Assembly: GCA_017509605.1 (NCBI GenBank)
Contig: JAFWPH010000001.1
Span: 1 to 60,820 of the forward strand
Origin: Bacteroidaceae bacterium
GTDB lineage: Bacteria > Bacteroidota > Bacteroidia > Bacteroidales > Bacteroidaceae
Length of the DNA stretch: 60,820 bases
Direction of reading: 5' to 3'
Of this stretch, positions 24,313-33,698 are shown piece by piece. The notes under the pieces were generated by a model. It made no database searches. It had not been told where the DNA came from and saw only the letters and a list, made by a program, of their open reading frames with translations. The position numbers and the translations under genes are program-made. Position 1 is the first letter of the stretch. Each line of letters starts with the position of its first letter.

Positions 24313-27300
24313 TTAGTATCCACTTCCTGTCCGGGCCTGATAACTCTGGAACAACGATTGAACCAACGTGTCGTATTCTGTGGCCTTTTTCCTGAACGAT
24401 GCGATTTGTGCCTCGGTATAAGGCTTACCTGTAATGTCAACACCTTCTTCACCCAGCGTCTCGTAGGTCTTGCGAATCTGCTCAAGCGTGTAGAGACAGT
24501 TCATGGCGTCTTGTGAAGCACCTGCAAAACGAGAGGGAGAGAGTGAGTAGTAATAACGGAGATACTCCTGGGCGTTCTTGACAAGTGCGTCGTTGATATT
24601 GTCGCCCTCTGCCACCATACCGCAGAGCAGTGAGGATTTGGCCAAGTCGAGCGAACCTCCTGCCAAGGTGTGCGGAATATTGTAGTCTGGCAACTCCTTG
24701 CTCACCTTCTCGAGTGCGATGCGGGCGCGCTTTACGTCACCTTGCTCCACCAAAGTGTTGATGAGCAGAGAGAACCAACGGCGATGGGTCAGACACATGC
24801 GCATCACTGTCTCATCCACATACAGCCCCTCCTGGCTCATGTTGCCATAGTGGTACTTGTTGACCATATTGTCGAACATCTTGTCAGCGTCAACAATGGT
24901 GCTCGACGGGGCGTTCTCATCGAAGGTGAACGGTGAGATCCTGTAGGCCAGTCCCTCCTGGATGAAGTTGCGGAAAAGATTTCCATAATTGCTCGAACCA
25001 ACAGTTGTCGCCATATAAAGGGGACGGCTGAAGTTGGATTGGGAAATCATCTCCAGAACCATCATCAAGTTCTTATAAACCGACTTTGTGGCCGAGAGGT
25101 CAATGGCCATCCTGTCAGGGATGCTGTCAGGAATCATCATGCCGCTCTTGCGCACGGCTTCCTTATCGACAGTCACATAAACGGTGTCGGACGGGAAGTT
25201 GCGGAACTGGTCGGTAAGTTCGGGATTGAGGATGACGTTGTGGATGATGTTCTTGAGCTCGAATGGTTGTTCACCAAACAGCATCTTGGCTGTCTCAGGG
25301 TCTTCCTGATACATGCGAAGAACAAACTCCTTGTACGGCATCTCGCCCATCTCTGTCATGATGGTGGGGTTCACATCTGTCACCTCGTTCTTGCCTGTGG
25401 CATACTGTAAGCGGGTCCAGTCAATAGGCAGCGGCGTCGATTGCCCCTCACCCTCGTAGGCTGGCCGTTTCATCTGGTCGATATACCAGTCGGTGTTCAG
25501 GTAAGAGAGGTTGCACACCCTGACATCGGTGCGGTTGCCCTCTGTATCCTCGTTGTACCAAAGGGGGAAGGTATCGTTGTCACCGTTGGTGTAAATCACA
25601 CCGTTGTGCGGAATGGTCTCCAAGTAGTTGAGTCCAAAGTCACGACAAACATAACGCCCGCTACGGTCATGGTCGTCCCAGGTCTGGCTCACCATCTGAG
25701 CCGGCACAGCGATGGCAGGAACCACACTGATGAGCGACGCGATCAAGGCTGTCGATTGCTGGGCCTTACGCTTGCCCAGCCAACTGCTGATCCAGTCGTA
25801 GATGGCCGTGATGCCCAAACCGCACCAGATGGCGAAAGCATAGAACGAACCCGCGTAAGCATAGTCGCGCTCACGAGGCTGAACAGGTGTCTGGTTGAGA
25901 TAAACCACAATGGCGATTCCTGTGAGGAAGAAGAGGAAGAACACCACCCAGAACTGCTGTACACCCTTGTCGCCCTTGAACGACTGCCAGAACAGGCCAA
26001 TCATACCGAGGATGAGTGGCAGGAAGAAGAACACATTGTGTCCCTTGTTGTTCTGAAGGTCGGAAGGCAGCAGGCTCTGGTCGCCGAGTCGCAGGTTGTC
26101 GATGAACGGGATGCCGCTGATCCACTGGCCATGCTCCAGTTCTCCGTTGCTTTGGATATCGTTCTGTCGTCCTACAAAGTTCCACATGAAATATCTGAGA
26201 TACATGAAGTTCACTTGGTAGGAAAGGAAGAACCTGAGGTTGTCGCCTTGTGTAGGCATCTTGATCTGCATGTTCTGTCCAGCGCGGTTGTAGTTCACCA
26301 TGTGACCCTCCACACCACCAAGCCAGTCCTCGTAGTCACGGGCATGTCCTTCATCGTAGATGCGGGGGAACACCATCATCTGGTTGGATGGATAGACGTA
26401 GGACAATTTGTCGCGTATCTTGATGTATTTGTCTGGTTCATCGGGATTCTCCTTGTCCTGACGCTGCCATACTTCGCCTTTCGACTTGGTGTTGTACATA
26501 TAGTAACCATTGTCGGTCAGTTTCAGTTCCGGCTTGGAGGTGTAGGCCTGTCCATAGAGCAAAGGACGGTCGCCGTACTGCTCACGGTTGAGGTACTCCT
26601 GCAAGGCGAAAGCGTCTTCAGGCGAGTTCTGGTCCATGGGAGGATTAGCGCCCGAACGGATCACCACAATGGCGTAGGATGAGTAACCCACAGTGATGAG
26701 TGCCATGCAAAGCACGGCCGTATTGAGCACCCGTGCGGTGAACACCTTGTGCTTGAACACCACCACAGCGACCACGGCAAGAATCACAAGACCGATGATG
26801 AAGCTCGACAACGTCGTTCCAGTCATGAAAGGCACACCCAGCATGAACACAGAAGCGAGGAACGAGATTTTCATCAGGATATCGCTCTTGGCGGTATAAC
26901 TCTCATAGAGTGCCCAAGCCAGTGTCACCACAAGCAGGGCGAGGTAGATGTAGAAACCGGTGTTGAACGGACAACCAAACTGATTGACGAACATCAGTTC
27001 GGACCATGCGCCCATCTTCACGATACCGGGGATGATACCCCATAGCACTACTGCGATAATCACAAAGGAGAGCAGGAGCACCAGCAAAGAACCTTTGAGA
27101 TTGGGGTTCTTGCCTTTCTTGTAGTAAAACACCAGCACAATAGCAGGGATGCAGAGGAGGTTGAGCAGGTGCACACCGATGGAGATACCAGCCAGATAGG
27201 CGATAAGTACCAGCCAACGGTCACTATGGGGCTCATCGGCATTGTCCTCCCATTTGAGGATAAGCCAGAACACCAATGCGGTCATGAAAGATGAGAAGGC

Positions 27301-27741
27301 ATAAACCTCACCTTCTACTGCACTGAACCAGAAGGTGTCGCTCCAGGTATAAACCAATGCGCCAGCCACACCACTTGCCATGATGGCTACAATCTGAGCC
27401 ACTGTCATCTCTTTGCTATTGTCATGAATCAGCACACGTGCCAAATGGGTGATGCTCCAGAAGAGGAACAAAATACAGCCGGCACTGAGCATGGCCGACA
27501 TGGTGTTGACCATCTTCGCCACTTGAGTGGCATCGGAAACAAAAAGGGTGAACAATTTGCCCAACAGCATGAAGAAGGGGGCACCGGGCGGATGACCAAC
27601 CTCAAACTTGTAGGCTGTGGTGATAAATTCCGGGCAATCCCAGAAACTTGCCGTCGGCTCTATCGTAGAGCAGTAGGTGAAAGCGGCAATCAGAAAGACG
27701 AACCAACCCATAAGGTTGTTCACAATCTTGTAAACTCTCAT
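24313..27741 (-). CDS. DUF2723 family membrane protein (putative protein O-glycosyltransferase, GT-C type)
   Basis: A 1142-residue protein with about 12-14 hydrophobic helices in its first ~750 residues and a soluble C-terminal half rich in helical, TPR-like segments. The first loop holds the DUF2723 signature ASFWDCPEFITTAYKFEVGH with an acidic residue, as in GT-C transferases. Human TMEM260 of this family is a protein O-mannosyltransferase, so a role in protein O-glycosylation is plausible but inferred. I chose the ATG giving MRVYKIVNNLMGW, since the 31 upstream codons run through a hairpin and T tract. The leader carries a terminator-like structure (27778-27805). Confidence 0.85.
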   Translation of the reverse strand: MRVYKIVNNLMGWFVFLIAAFTYCSTIEPTASFWDCPEFITTAYKFEVGHPPGAPFFMLLGKLFTLFVSDATQVAKMVNTMSAMLSAGCILFLFWSITHLARVLIHDNSKEMTVAQIVAIMASGVAGALVYTWSDTFWFSAVEGEVYAFSSFMTALVFWLILKWEDNADEPHSDRWLVLIAYLAGISIGVHLLNLLCIPAIVLVFYYKKGKNPNLKGSLLVLLLSFVIIAVVLWGIIPGIVKMGAWSELMFVNQFGCPFNTGFYIYLALLVVTLAWALYESYTAKSDILMKISFLASVFMLGVPFMTGTTLSSFIIGLVILAVVAVVVFKHKVFTARVLNTAVLCMALITVGYSSYAIVVIRSGANPPMDQNSPEDAFALQEYLNREQYGDRPLLYGQAYTSKPELKLTDNGYYMYNTKSKGEVWQRQDKENPDEPDKYIKIRDKLSYVYPSNQMMVFPRIYDEGHARDYEDWLGGVEGHMVNYNRAGQNMQIKMPTQGDNLRFFLSYQVNFMYLRYFMWNFVGRQNDIQSNGELEHGQWISGIPFIDNLRLGDQSLLPSDLQNNKGHNVFFFLPLILGMIGLFWQSFKGDKGVQQFWVVFFLFFLTGIAIVVYLNQTPVQPRERDYAYAGSFYAFAIWCGLGITAIYDWISSWLGKRKAQQSTALIASLISVVPAIAVPAQMVSQTWDDHDRSGRYVCRDFGLNYLETIPHNGVIYTNGDNDTFPLWYNEDTEGNRTDVRVCNLSYLNTDWYIDQMKRPAYEGEGQSTPLPIDWTRLQYATGKNEVTDVNPTIMTEMGEMPYKEFVLRMYQEDPETAKMLFGEQPFELKNIIHNVILNPELTDQFRNFPSDTVYVTVDKEAVRKSGMMIPDSIPDRMAIDLSATKSVYKNLMMVLEMISQSNFSRPLYMATTVGSSNYGNLFRNFIQEGLAYRISPFTFDENAPSSTIVDADKMFDNMVNKYHYGNMSQEGLYVDETVMRMCLTHRRWFSLLINTLVEQGDVKRARIALEKVSKELPDYNIPHTLAGGSLDLAKSSLLCGMVAEGDNINDALVKNAQEYLRYYYSLSPSRFAGASQDAMNCLYTLEQIRKTYETLGEEGVDITGKPYTEAQIASFRKKATEYDTLVQSLFQSYQARTGSGY

Positions 27742-27777
27742 CTTGTATTTATTATGTTTAATTGTTTTTGCTAAGGC

Positions 27778-27805
27778 AAAAAAACTGGCGGCAACGGGCT
27801 GCCAG
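27778..27805 (-). terminator. Terminator-like hairpin in the DUF2723 gene leader
   Basis: On the minus strand CTGGC-A-GC pairs with GC-C-GCCAG around CCGTT and is followed by seven T. It lies between a -7 promoter element (27871-27864) and the start codon at 27741, so it is either an attenuator or the terminator of the rsmD operon. Confidence 0.55.
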
Positions 27806-27863
27806 AAACATTCAAGAAAGGTTGATGAAAGCAAAAAAATGCGACAAAAACACTTTCAATCTA

Positions 27864-27871
27864 CAAAGTTA
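27864..27871 (-). promoter_or_regulatory. Candidate -7 promoter element upstream of the DUF2723 gene
   Basis: TAACTTTG on the minus strand fits TAnnTTTG. No TTTG is found at the right distance upstream, so this is a half-match. Confidence 0.45.
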
Positions 27872-27959
27872 CGCATATTTTCGCAATCATCAGCACTTCA
27901 TTTTGTTATTAAAACTAAAAAAGGCCTTTTTGTTAAGATAACCCGTGCATAGAACCATA

Positions 27960-28520
27960 TTATCCGTCCTCTTCCTCACGTTGGAACTGGAAGAAAGAGA
28001 AATTCACCGAACCGTATTCACGGTGGTCGATGAGGTGAGGATTTGTGGAGAAATCATTGGTTTTGCCATGTTCAAGGATGAAAAGCCCTCCGGGAGCAAG
28101 CAGTCCACTCTCAAGCATGGTCACCGGCAGGTCGGCGATAGTGGGCAATGCGTAGGGAGGGTCAGCAAAGATGATGTCGAACGTGTCGTGGCAATGCTGT
28201 ATATATTTGAACACATCCCCCATGACCACCGTCCACTGAGGGTCGCCAATCTCACGTGCCACACGGCGGATGAACTGGTAATGCTTGTAGTCCTTCTCCA
28301 CCGACACCACTTTTCCGCACCCACGAGAGAGAAACTCCAGACTCATGCTGCCTGTTCCCGCGAAGAGATCAAGCACACTGGGGTGGTCGTCGAAATCCAC
28401 ATACACGTTCTGCAGGATGTTGAATAGGTTCTCCTTGGCAAAGTCAGTGGTGGGACGGGCCTTGAAAGCATGTGGCACATCGAAGTGCCTGTGCTTGTAC
28501 TTTCCGGAAATCACTCTCAT
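27960..28520 (-). CDS. rsmD: 16S rRNA (guanine(966)-N(2))-methyltransferase RsmD
   Basis: A 186-residue SAM-dependent methyltransferase modifying G966 of 16S rRNA. It starts MRVISGKYKHRHF and has the SAM-binding motif VLDLFAGTGSMSLEFLSRG (about 49-67) and the catalytic DPPYALP (about 119-125). The length is standard. It is the last gene of a three-gene set (unknown protein, DUF3822, rsmD), a grouping common in Bacteroidota. Confidence 0.92.
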   Translation of the reverse strand: MRVISGKYKHRHFDVPHAFKARPTTDFAKENLFNILQNVYVDFDDHPSVLDLFAGTGSMSLEFLSRGCGKVVSVEKDYKHYQFIRRVAREIGDPQWTVVMGDVFKYIQHCHDTFDIIFADPPYALPTIADLPVTMLESGLLAPGGLFILEHGKTNDFSTNPHLIDHREYGSVNFSFFQFQREEEDG

Positions 28521-28536
28521 GGATGAATCAGTTTGG

Positions 28537-29355
28537 TCAGAAACCGCAAACGAGCAGTGTCTGAAGGTCGTACGGAATCAAGCTGTTGCCTTGGGTGAGT
28601 TTGGAACTGAAATCATCCTCACGGTTTATCATTTCCACCGACTTGATATAGGTGGCAATAGATGTGGTGAGTTGATGGGCTATATCATTGTCGCCTACCA
28701 CAAAGAGCATGTCGGTGAGTTGGTCCATCTCCAATTGCTTCCACACATTGAGGATGAAGTACTGGTAGTCGATGGCATGCGCCGACTCAAACGTGTTGAC
28801 AAATAACAACCTACCGTGTTCGAAGACGAACAAGGTCATTTCCCTTTCGTGGATATAGGCGTACATCTTCTGCATCCTTCCACCAGAACTCCTCTCGGCG
28901 AAAAACTCTGCCAAGGTGCTCGCCGAGGCGTAGAACCTTGCACGAGGGAAGTCGTCAGTGATAAGCTGATAGACATTCTTGTCCAATCCAAACACGATGG
29001 CAAGTCCCTGACGACGCAAGATATTGAAACTCACATGCTTCGCATCGTCCTTGGGGAAGTTGAACGCGTAGATGTCGTTGATATCCTCGCTCTTGAACGA
29101 GGTGACAGGCACCACTGTGAAATGAGGGCTTGTCACCATCACATTCACCCGCTGATAGTCTTCCTTCAACAACGGCTCGTTCATCAAGGCGTCCTTGAGG
29201 TTGGCGGCCATAGAGATGGTGGGCCTCACCTTGTATTTGCTGTAAACATAGTGAGGCTCCTCCGATGGGGCATATATACAAAAAGAAAGTCCATTCGTAC
29301 TGATGCGAATGGACAGACTTTTATTGCTGATGGTGTTATTCCCAGTTACCTGCAT
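28537..29355 (-). CDS. DUF3822 family protein
   Basis: A 272-residue soluble protein matching, by pattern and neighbourhood, the Bacteroidota DUF3822 family, whose members look like actin-fold/ASKHA relatives and are coded beside rsmD. Segments such as MYAYIHEREMTLFVFEHGRL and MLFVVGDNDIAHQL are consistent with this. Function is unknown. The ATG overlaps the 3' end of the upstream gene by 20 nt; rsmD follows after 16 nt. Translational coupling across the set is likely. Confidence 0.8.
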   Translation of the reverse strand: MQVTGNNTISNKSLSIRISTNGLSFCIYAPSEEPHYVYSKYKVRPTISMAANLKDALMNEPLLKEDYQRVNVMVTSPHFTVVPVTSFKSEDINDIYAFNFPKDDAKHVSFNILRRQGLAIVFGLDKNVYQLITDDFPRARFYASASTLAEFFAERSSGGRMQKMYAYIHEREMTLFVFEHGRLLFVNTFESAHAIDYQYFILNVWKQLEMDQLTDMLFVVGDNDIAHQLTTSIATYIKSVEMINREDDFSSKLTQGNSLIPYDLQTLLVCGF

Positions 29356-30022
29356 TCTTGTTGGAAGGATCTTGCAAGTCGCCCATTCTCAGACCGTACC
29401 ACTCACCCTTGGAGTCGTCAGCATTGTCCTCGAAAAGGTCGGCTTTGTTCTTGCCGGCTTTCTTCATGTCGGCTTTCAGGTACTTCAGTTTCTTGGGATC
29501 CATACCGTCAAGATAGTCATCAAGTGATGCACGTACTTCCATAAGCACATCCCATTCGTTGCTCTTGAGGTTGAAAGCGGCTTTCTTCCTCAACTGGATC
29601 TGAGCGCCTTCTTTTCCTACAGGAACATACTTCAGTGAGTCGGGGTTCTTGATACCGAGCAGTTCAGCAGCAGATACCCACACTGTGTCGCGCTTGATGA
29701 TACCCTTGCGGATTGCTTCGGCCTCTGTCATACCTGCTTCGAGCTGGTCGTCCGACAGTTCGCCTTGCTTCACGATGTGGTCAACTGCGCGGTCATTCTT
29801 CACGAAGTCGATCAGAGAGTCAATGTCACCGCAATACTCGGGGTGACCGCTCATCTTGAATTTTTCCTCCGCGTCGCGGATCTGCATCAGTCTGGCCTTG
29901 ACCAGATTCTCACGTGCTGCTTTCTCTTCGTCGAAAGAGATGTCATTGTAGATGCTAAAATAGCATGCGAAGCATAGTGCAATTGCACATAATGCCAGGA
30001 TAATGTTGATAATTTTCCTCAT
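29336..30022 (-). CDS. Unknown membrane-anchored or exported protein
   Basis: A 228-residue protein I do not recognise as a named family. It starts with MRKIINIILALCAIALCFAC, a signal or TM segment whose Cys at residue 20 could be a lipidation site, although the downstream residues YFS are not a typical lipobox context. The rest is charged and helical, with FDEEKAARENLVKARLMQIR suggesting a coiled coil, followed by a periplasmic-type domain. It is the first gene of the DUF3822-rsmD group, divergent from the helicase gene. A minus-strand TATTTTTG near 30066-30073 is a likely -7 element. Confidence 0.7.
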   Translation of the reverse strand: MRKIINIILALCAIALCFACYFSIYNDISFDEEKAARENLVKARLMQIRDAEEKFKMSGHPEYCGDIDSLIDFVKNDRAVDHIVKQGELSDDQLEAGMTEAEAIRKGIIKRDTVWVSAAELLGIKNPDSLKYVPVGKEGAQIQLRKKAAFNLKSNEWDVLMEVRASLDDYLDGMDPKKLKYLKADMKKAGKNKADLFEDNADDSKGEWYGLRMGDLQDPSNKNAGNWE

Positions 30023-30122
30023 GATATGTGTGTTTATTTTTATTTTTATTAATTTCGTTTCGCAAAAATAACTTTTTTTGTTTTAATCTCGTTATATTCG
30101 CGCAACTTTTTTTCAAAAAACG

Positions 30123-31565
30123 ATGATAATAGACTATTTAAGTGGCGAAATTGAACTTTCTTTGGGTTTTCAAGCCACAAAAGAGCAACATTTGCTGATT
30201 CACAAGTTGTCGGAATTTGTGCTGTCCGACGACTTCAATTCTGTTTTCATCTTGAGAGGGTATGCAGGAACAGGAAAGACATCGGTCGTGAGCGCATTGG
30301 TCAAGACGATGACAAAACTGGAACGTTCGTGTGTACTCATGGCACCTACTGGCAGGGCGGCAAAAGTGCTTTCGCTCAGTGCGGGCCATCCAGCATATAC
30401 CATCCACCGACGTATCTACCGACAACAATCGAAGGAGTACAATGCCAACTTCGCGATAGGTTTCAATGGCATGAAACAAACGTTGTTTGTCGTTGACGAG
30501 GCATCCATGATTTCCAACGAACAGCAGGGCACTGCATCTTACGGTACCGGCAGGTTGCTCGACGATCTCATACAATATGTCTATTCCTCACCCGGCTGCA
30601 GGTTGCTGCTGATAGGCGACACCGCACAGCTGCCACCTGTGGGTTCGCTGGAGAGTGTGGCGCTGAACGACTCCTTCGTGGCGGGCTACGGACTGCATGT
30701 GCTCAGCTTCACCCTCCGTCAGGTGGTGCGCCAGGCCGAAACCTCAGGAGTGCTCTGGAATGCCACCAACCTTCGCGCCGCCCTCGATGAAGGCAACGTG
30801 GGGGCCTTCCCCAAAATCAAGTTCAAGGAATTCAGCGACATTGTGAACATTCCCGGCAACGAACTGATAGAAGAACTGACCAGTTGTTACGACAAGGTGG
30901 GGCATGACGACACGATTATCGTCTGCCGGTCCAACAAACTCGCCAATATATATAATAAAGGTGTGCGCTATCAGATTCTGGGCCGTGAGGCCGAACTGGA
31001 ATCGGGCGACATGTTGATGGTGGCGAAAAACAATTATTACTGGCCATCGCTCGATGTGGATGAGCAAGGCAAGTGCCAGGCACCCATGGACTATATTGCC
31101 AATGGCGACATTGTCCAGGTGCTGAGGGTCTGGAACGAACGCGAATTCTATGGCTTCCGCTTTGCAACAGCCATCATTCGCATGCCCGATTACGATGACT
31201 ATGAACTTGAGGTGAACGTGATTCTCGACACTTTGCTGTCAGAAGCACCCGCCCTTGGCCGCGAACAGAATGAAAGGCTGTTCAATGAGGTGATGAAGGA
31301 CTATGAGCATCTTTCCACCAAGAATGAAAGGCTTGAAGGCGTGATGTCCGACCCCTATTACAATGCGCTGCAAATCAAGTACGCTTACGCGGTGACCTGC
31401 CATAAGGCACAAGGCGGGCAATGGCAACGTGTCTTTATCGATCAAGGCTTTATCACGGAAGACATGATGGGCATCGACTACTTCCGCTGGCTCTACACCG
31501 CACTGACACGCGCCTCGGAAAGACTCTATCTCGTCAATTGGAAAAGGGAGCAGACGATAGAGTGA
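30123..31565 (+). CDS. RecD/Dda-like ATP-dependent 5'-3' DNA helicase
   Basis: A 480-residue superfamily 1B helicase. Motifs in order are LRGYAGTGKTSVVSAL (Walker A, about 41-56), MAPTGRAAKVLS (Ia), VVDEASMIS (II, about 127), LLLIGDTAQLPPVGS (III), and C-terminal VTCHKAQGGQWQRVF (V) and YTALTRASERLYLV (VI). It is much shorter than RecD of the RecBCD complex and closer in size to T4 Dda, so it is probably a stand-alone helicase in repair or replication restart. It is monocistronic, divergent from the unknown gene at 29.3-30.0 kb. Confidence 0.88.
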   Translation: MIIDYLSGEIELSLGFQATKEQHLLIHKLSEFVLSDDFNSVFILRGYAGTGKTSVVSALVKTMTKLERSCVLMAPTGRAAKVLSLSAGHPAYTIHRRIYRQQSKEYNANFAIGFNGMKQTLFVVDEASMISNEQQGTASYGTGRLLDDLIQYVYSSPGCRLLLIGDTAQLPPVGSLESVALNDSFVAGYGLHVLSFTLRQVVRQAETSGVLWNATNLRAALDEGNVGAFPKIKFKEFSDIVNIPGNELIEELTSCYDKVGHDDTIIVCRSNKLANIYNKGVRYQILGREAELESGDMLMVAKNNYYWPSLDVDEQGKCQAPMDYIANGDIVQVLRVWNEREFYGFRFATAIIRMPDYDDYELEVNVILDTLLSEAPALGREQNERLFNEVMKDYEHLSTKNERLEGVMSDPYYNALQIKYAYAVTCHKAQGGQWQRVFIDQGFITEDMMGIDYFRWLYTALTRASERLYLVNWKREQTIE

Positions 31566-31724
31566 AAATCACTGGCTGACTGACAACTCCTGATGACATC
31601 TATAGACCATAAACACATAATTTGTTGAAAAAAATAATTTTTTTTGATTTTTTCCGTTTCTTATGATGAAGACATGGATACTTTTTACTATCTTAGCATT
31701 ATCTAACTCAGAACAACACTATTT

Positions 31725-32804
31725 ATGAACGACAATAATTACTGTGTGATACTGGCTGGAGGTATTGGCTTACGCCTCTGGCCAAGCAGCCGTCAGGACC
31801 GTCCTAAACAGTTCATCGATTTCATCGGTATGGGCGAATCCCTACTGCAATATACTTACCACCGATTCAGTGCTTTCATGAAAAAAGAAAACATCTTGGT
31901 GGTGACCAACCAGACTTACTACGACCTGGTACGTGAGCAATTACCGGAACTGCCGGAAGAGAACGCGCTCTTCGAACCTATACGCCGCAACACGGTGGCA
32001 AGCGTGCTGTGGGCAGCGATGAAAGTGCGCGACATCAATCCCAATGCCAATATGGCAATCACTCCTGTCGATCAGATGATTTCCAATGCGGAGATCTTCC
32101 AAAACAGCATCTTGCGCGGACTTGACTATGTCAGCAAACACAAGTCTTTGCTGACCTTGGGAGTGATGCCTACCAGGCCCGACACTAACTATGGATATAT
32201 CCAGATGAACGAGAAAGTGGAAGACGATATCTACTCCGTACGTACGTTCACAGAGAAACCAGAACTGGAATTCGCCAAGATCTTCGTGGAGAACAAGGAG
32301 TTTCTCTGGAACACAGGCTTGTTTATCTGGAACGCCGACACCTTTATACAAACCGTCAAGAAATTCGTTCCCGAATATTCCCTGTTCATCAACCATTGGA
32401 ACGACGATTATTTCAAGAACAAGAGTGAGCAGGAACTGTCAGAGGCGTTCTCGCTGATACCCAGCGAGGCTGTGGAGACCGGTGTGTTGGAGAAGGCCGA
32501 CAACGTGGATGTGATGCTGTGCCATTTCGGATGGGCCGACATCGGCACGTGGGACTCACTCTACAACACCCTGCCCAAGGACCGCAACCACAACGTAGTC
32601 ATCAACTCCAAGGCAATGATGTATGGTTGCAACAACTGTGTGGTCAAATTGCCCAGTGGCAAGGTAGCCATGCTGCAGGATCTCGACGGATATATCATCG
32701 CCGAGGAGGGCGACGTTCTGGTGGTTTGCAAAAGGGAGGACCAAGGCGGCATCCGACGTTTTGTCAACGACCTGCAGTTGAATCTCGGAGAGGAATATAT
32801 GTAA
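31725..32804 (+). CDS. manC: Mannose-1-phosphate guanylyltransferase
   Basis: A 359-residue nucleotidyltransferase making GDP-mannose from mannose-1-phosphate and GTP for surface glycans and GDP-fucose. It opens with VILAGGIGLRLWPSSR...RPKQF, the pyrophosphorylase signature, and contains VRTFTEKPELEFA and DVMLCHFGWADIGTWDS. It lacks the C-terminal phosphomannose isomerase domain of bifunctional forms. The gene stands alone on its strand after a 159-base AT-rich spacer. Confidence 0.92.
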   Translation: MNDNNYCVILAGGIGLRLWPSSRQDRPKQFIDFIGMGESLLQYTYHRFSAFMKKENILVVTNQTYYDLVREQLPELPEENALFEPIRRNTVASVLWAAMKVRDINPNANMAITPVDQMISNAEIFQNSILRGLDYVSKHKSLLTLGVMPTRPDTNYGYIQMNEKVEDDIYSVRTFTEKPELEFAKIFVENKEFLWNTGLFIWNADTFIQTVKKFVPEYSLFINHWNDDYFKNKSEQELSEAFSLIPSEAVETGVLEKADNVDVMLCHFGWADIGTWDSLYNTLPKDRNHNVVINSKAMMYGCNNCVVKLPSGKVAMLQDLDGYIIAEEGDVLVVCKREDQGGIRRFVNDLQLNLGEEYM

Positions 32805-32870
32805 TGTGTCCGAAAACAGATGTGGTTCACATGATTATTTGCCTCTATGAGCAATTATTTGTAAAAAAGT

Positions 32871-32900
32871 TTTGGTTGATTTGTTTTTTTTGTAAATTTG
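32871..32900 (+). promoter_or_regulatory. Bacteroidota promoter of the aquaporin gene
   Basis: TTTG (32871-32874), an 18-nt T-rich spacer, then TAAATTTG (32893-32900). The spacing is one base shorter than usual; the leader would be about 50 nt. Confidence 0.62.
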
Positions 32901-32959
32901 TAACGATAAAACGATAGAAGCTTTAATTATATTGTTTATTAACTTAAAATCATTTCATT

Positions 32960-33634
32960 ATGAAAAAGTACTTAGCTGAATTGGTGGGTACCTTCGTGCT
33001 CACTTTCTTGGGATGCGGCACAGCCGTGAGCCTCGCTTGCGGAAGCGACACAGCATCTGTGGTTGGAACAGCCATCGCATTCGGTTTGTCGGTTGTGGCT
33101 ATGGCTTACACCATCGGTGGTATCTCCGGTTGCCATATCAACCCAGCCATCACCCTCGGCGTGCTTTGCAGTGGACGTATGACCACTAAGGATGCCATTG
33201 GCTATTGGGTAGGTCAGTTCATCGGAGGCATACTGGCTGCAGCTTGTCTCGCAGCTATCGTAGGTATGGAACCCAGTCTGGCTGAAGGCACTCACACTGG
33301 AGCCAATGCTTGTCCTAACGGCAATATCGGACTCGGACTCGTGGTTGAGATTGTCCTCACCACCCTGTTCGTGCTTGTAGTGCTCGGCGCTACTGCCAAG
33401 ACCAACGGCGCCACCAACAACTTCGCTGGACTGGCCATCGGTCTCAGCCTCATCCTCATCCACCTCGTAGGCATCCACTACACAGGTACAAGTGTGAACC
33501 CCGCCCGTTCATTAGGCCCGGCTTTCTTCGAGGGAGGAGATGCCCTGTCACAGGTTTGGGTATTTATCGTTGGCCCATGCGTCGGCGGTCTGCTTGCAGC
33601 CCTGATCTGGAAGGCTATCGAACCGAAGGAATAA
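32960..33634 (+). CDS. aqpZ: Aquaporin (MIP family water channel, AqpZ-like)
   Basis: A 224-residue membrane protein with six TMs and both NPA loops: HINPAITLG near residues 60-68 and TSVNPARSLGPA near 176-187. The His and Cys-free pore residues around VGIHYTGTSVNPARS fit water-selective AqpZ rather than glycerol facilitators, in which the Arg is preceded by other residues. It is monocistronic, with a strong bidirectional terminator just after it. Confidence 0.9.
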   Translation: MKKYLAELVGTFVLTFLGCGTAVSLACGSDTASVVGTAIAFGLSVVAMAYTIGGISGCHINPAITLGVLCSGRMTTKDAIGYWVGQFIGGILAAACLAAIVGMEPSLAEGTHTGANACPNGNIGLGLVVEIVLTTLFVLVVLGATAKTNGATNNFAGLAIGLSLILIHLVGIHYTGTSVNPARSLGPAFFEGGDALSQVWVFIVGPCVGGLLAALIWKAIEPKE

Positions 33635-33655
33635 GAAATCATCCATTCCTATAAC

Positions 33656-33692
33656 AAAGGCGCTGGCAAGAATCTTGTCAGCGCCTTTGCTT
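33656..33692 (+). terminator. Bidirectional terminator between aquaporin gene and convergent gene
   Basis: A 15-bp stem (33656-33670 with 33674-33688, one G-T wobble) with a 3-nt loop, followed on the plus strand by GCTTTTT. It sits between two convergent stop codons and should serve both. Confidence 0.88.
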
Positions 33693-33698
33693 TTTGAA

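Noticed and set aside
25441..26682. 413-codon frame antisense to the DUF2723 gene
   Set aside because: Low-complexity His/Val-rich translation with no motif; it is a shadow of the long membrane protein gene.
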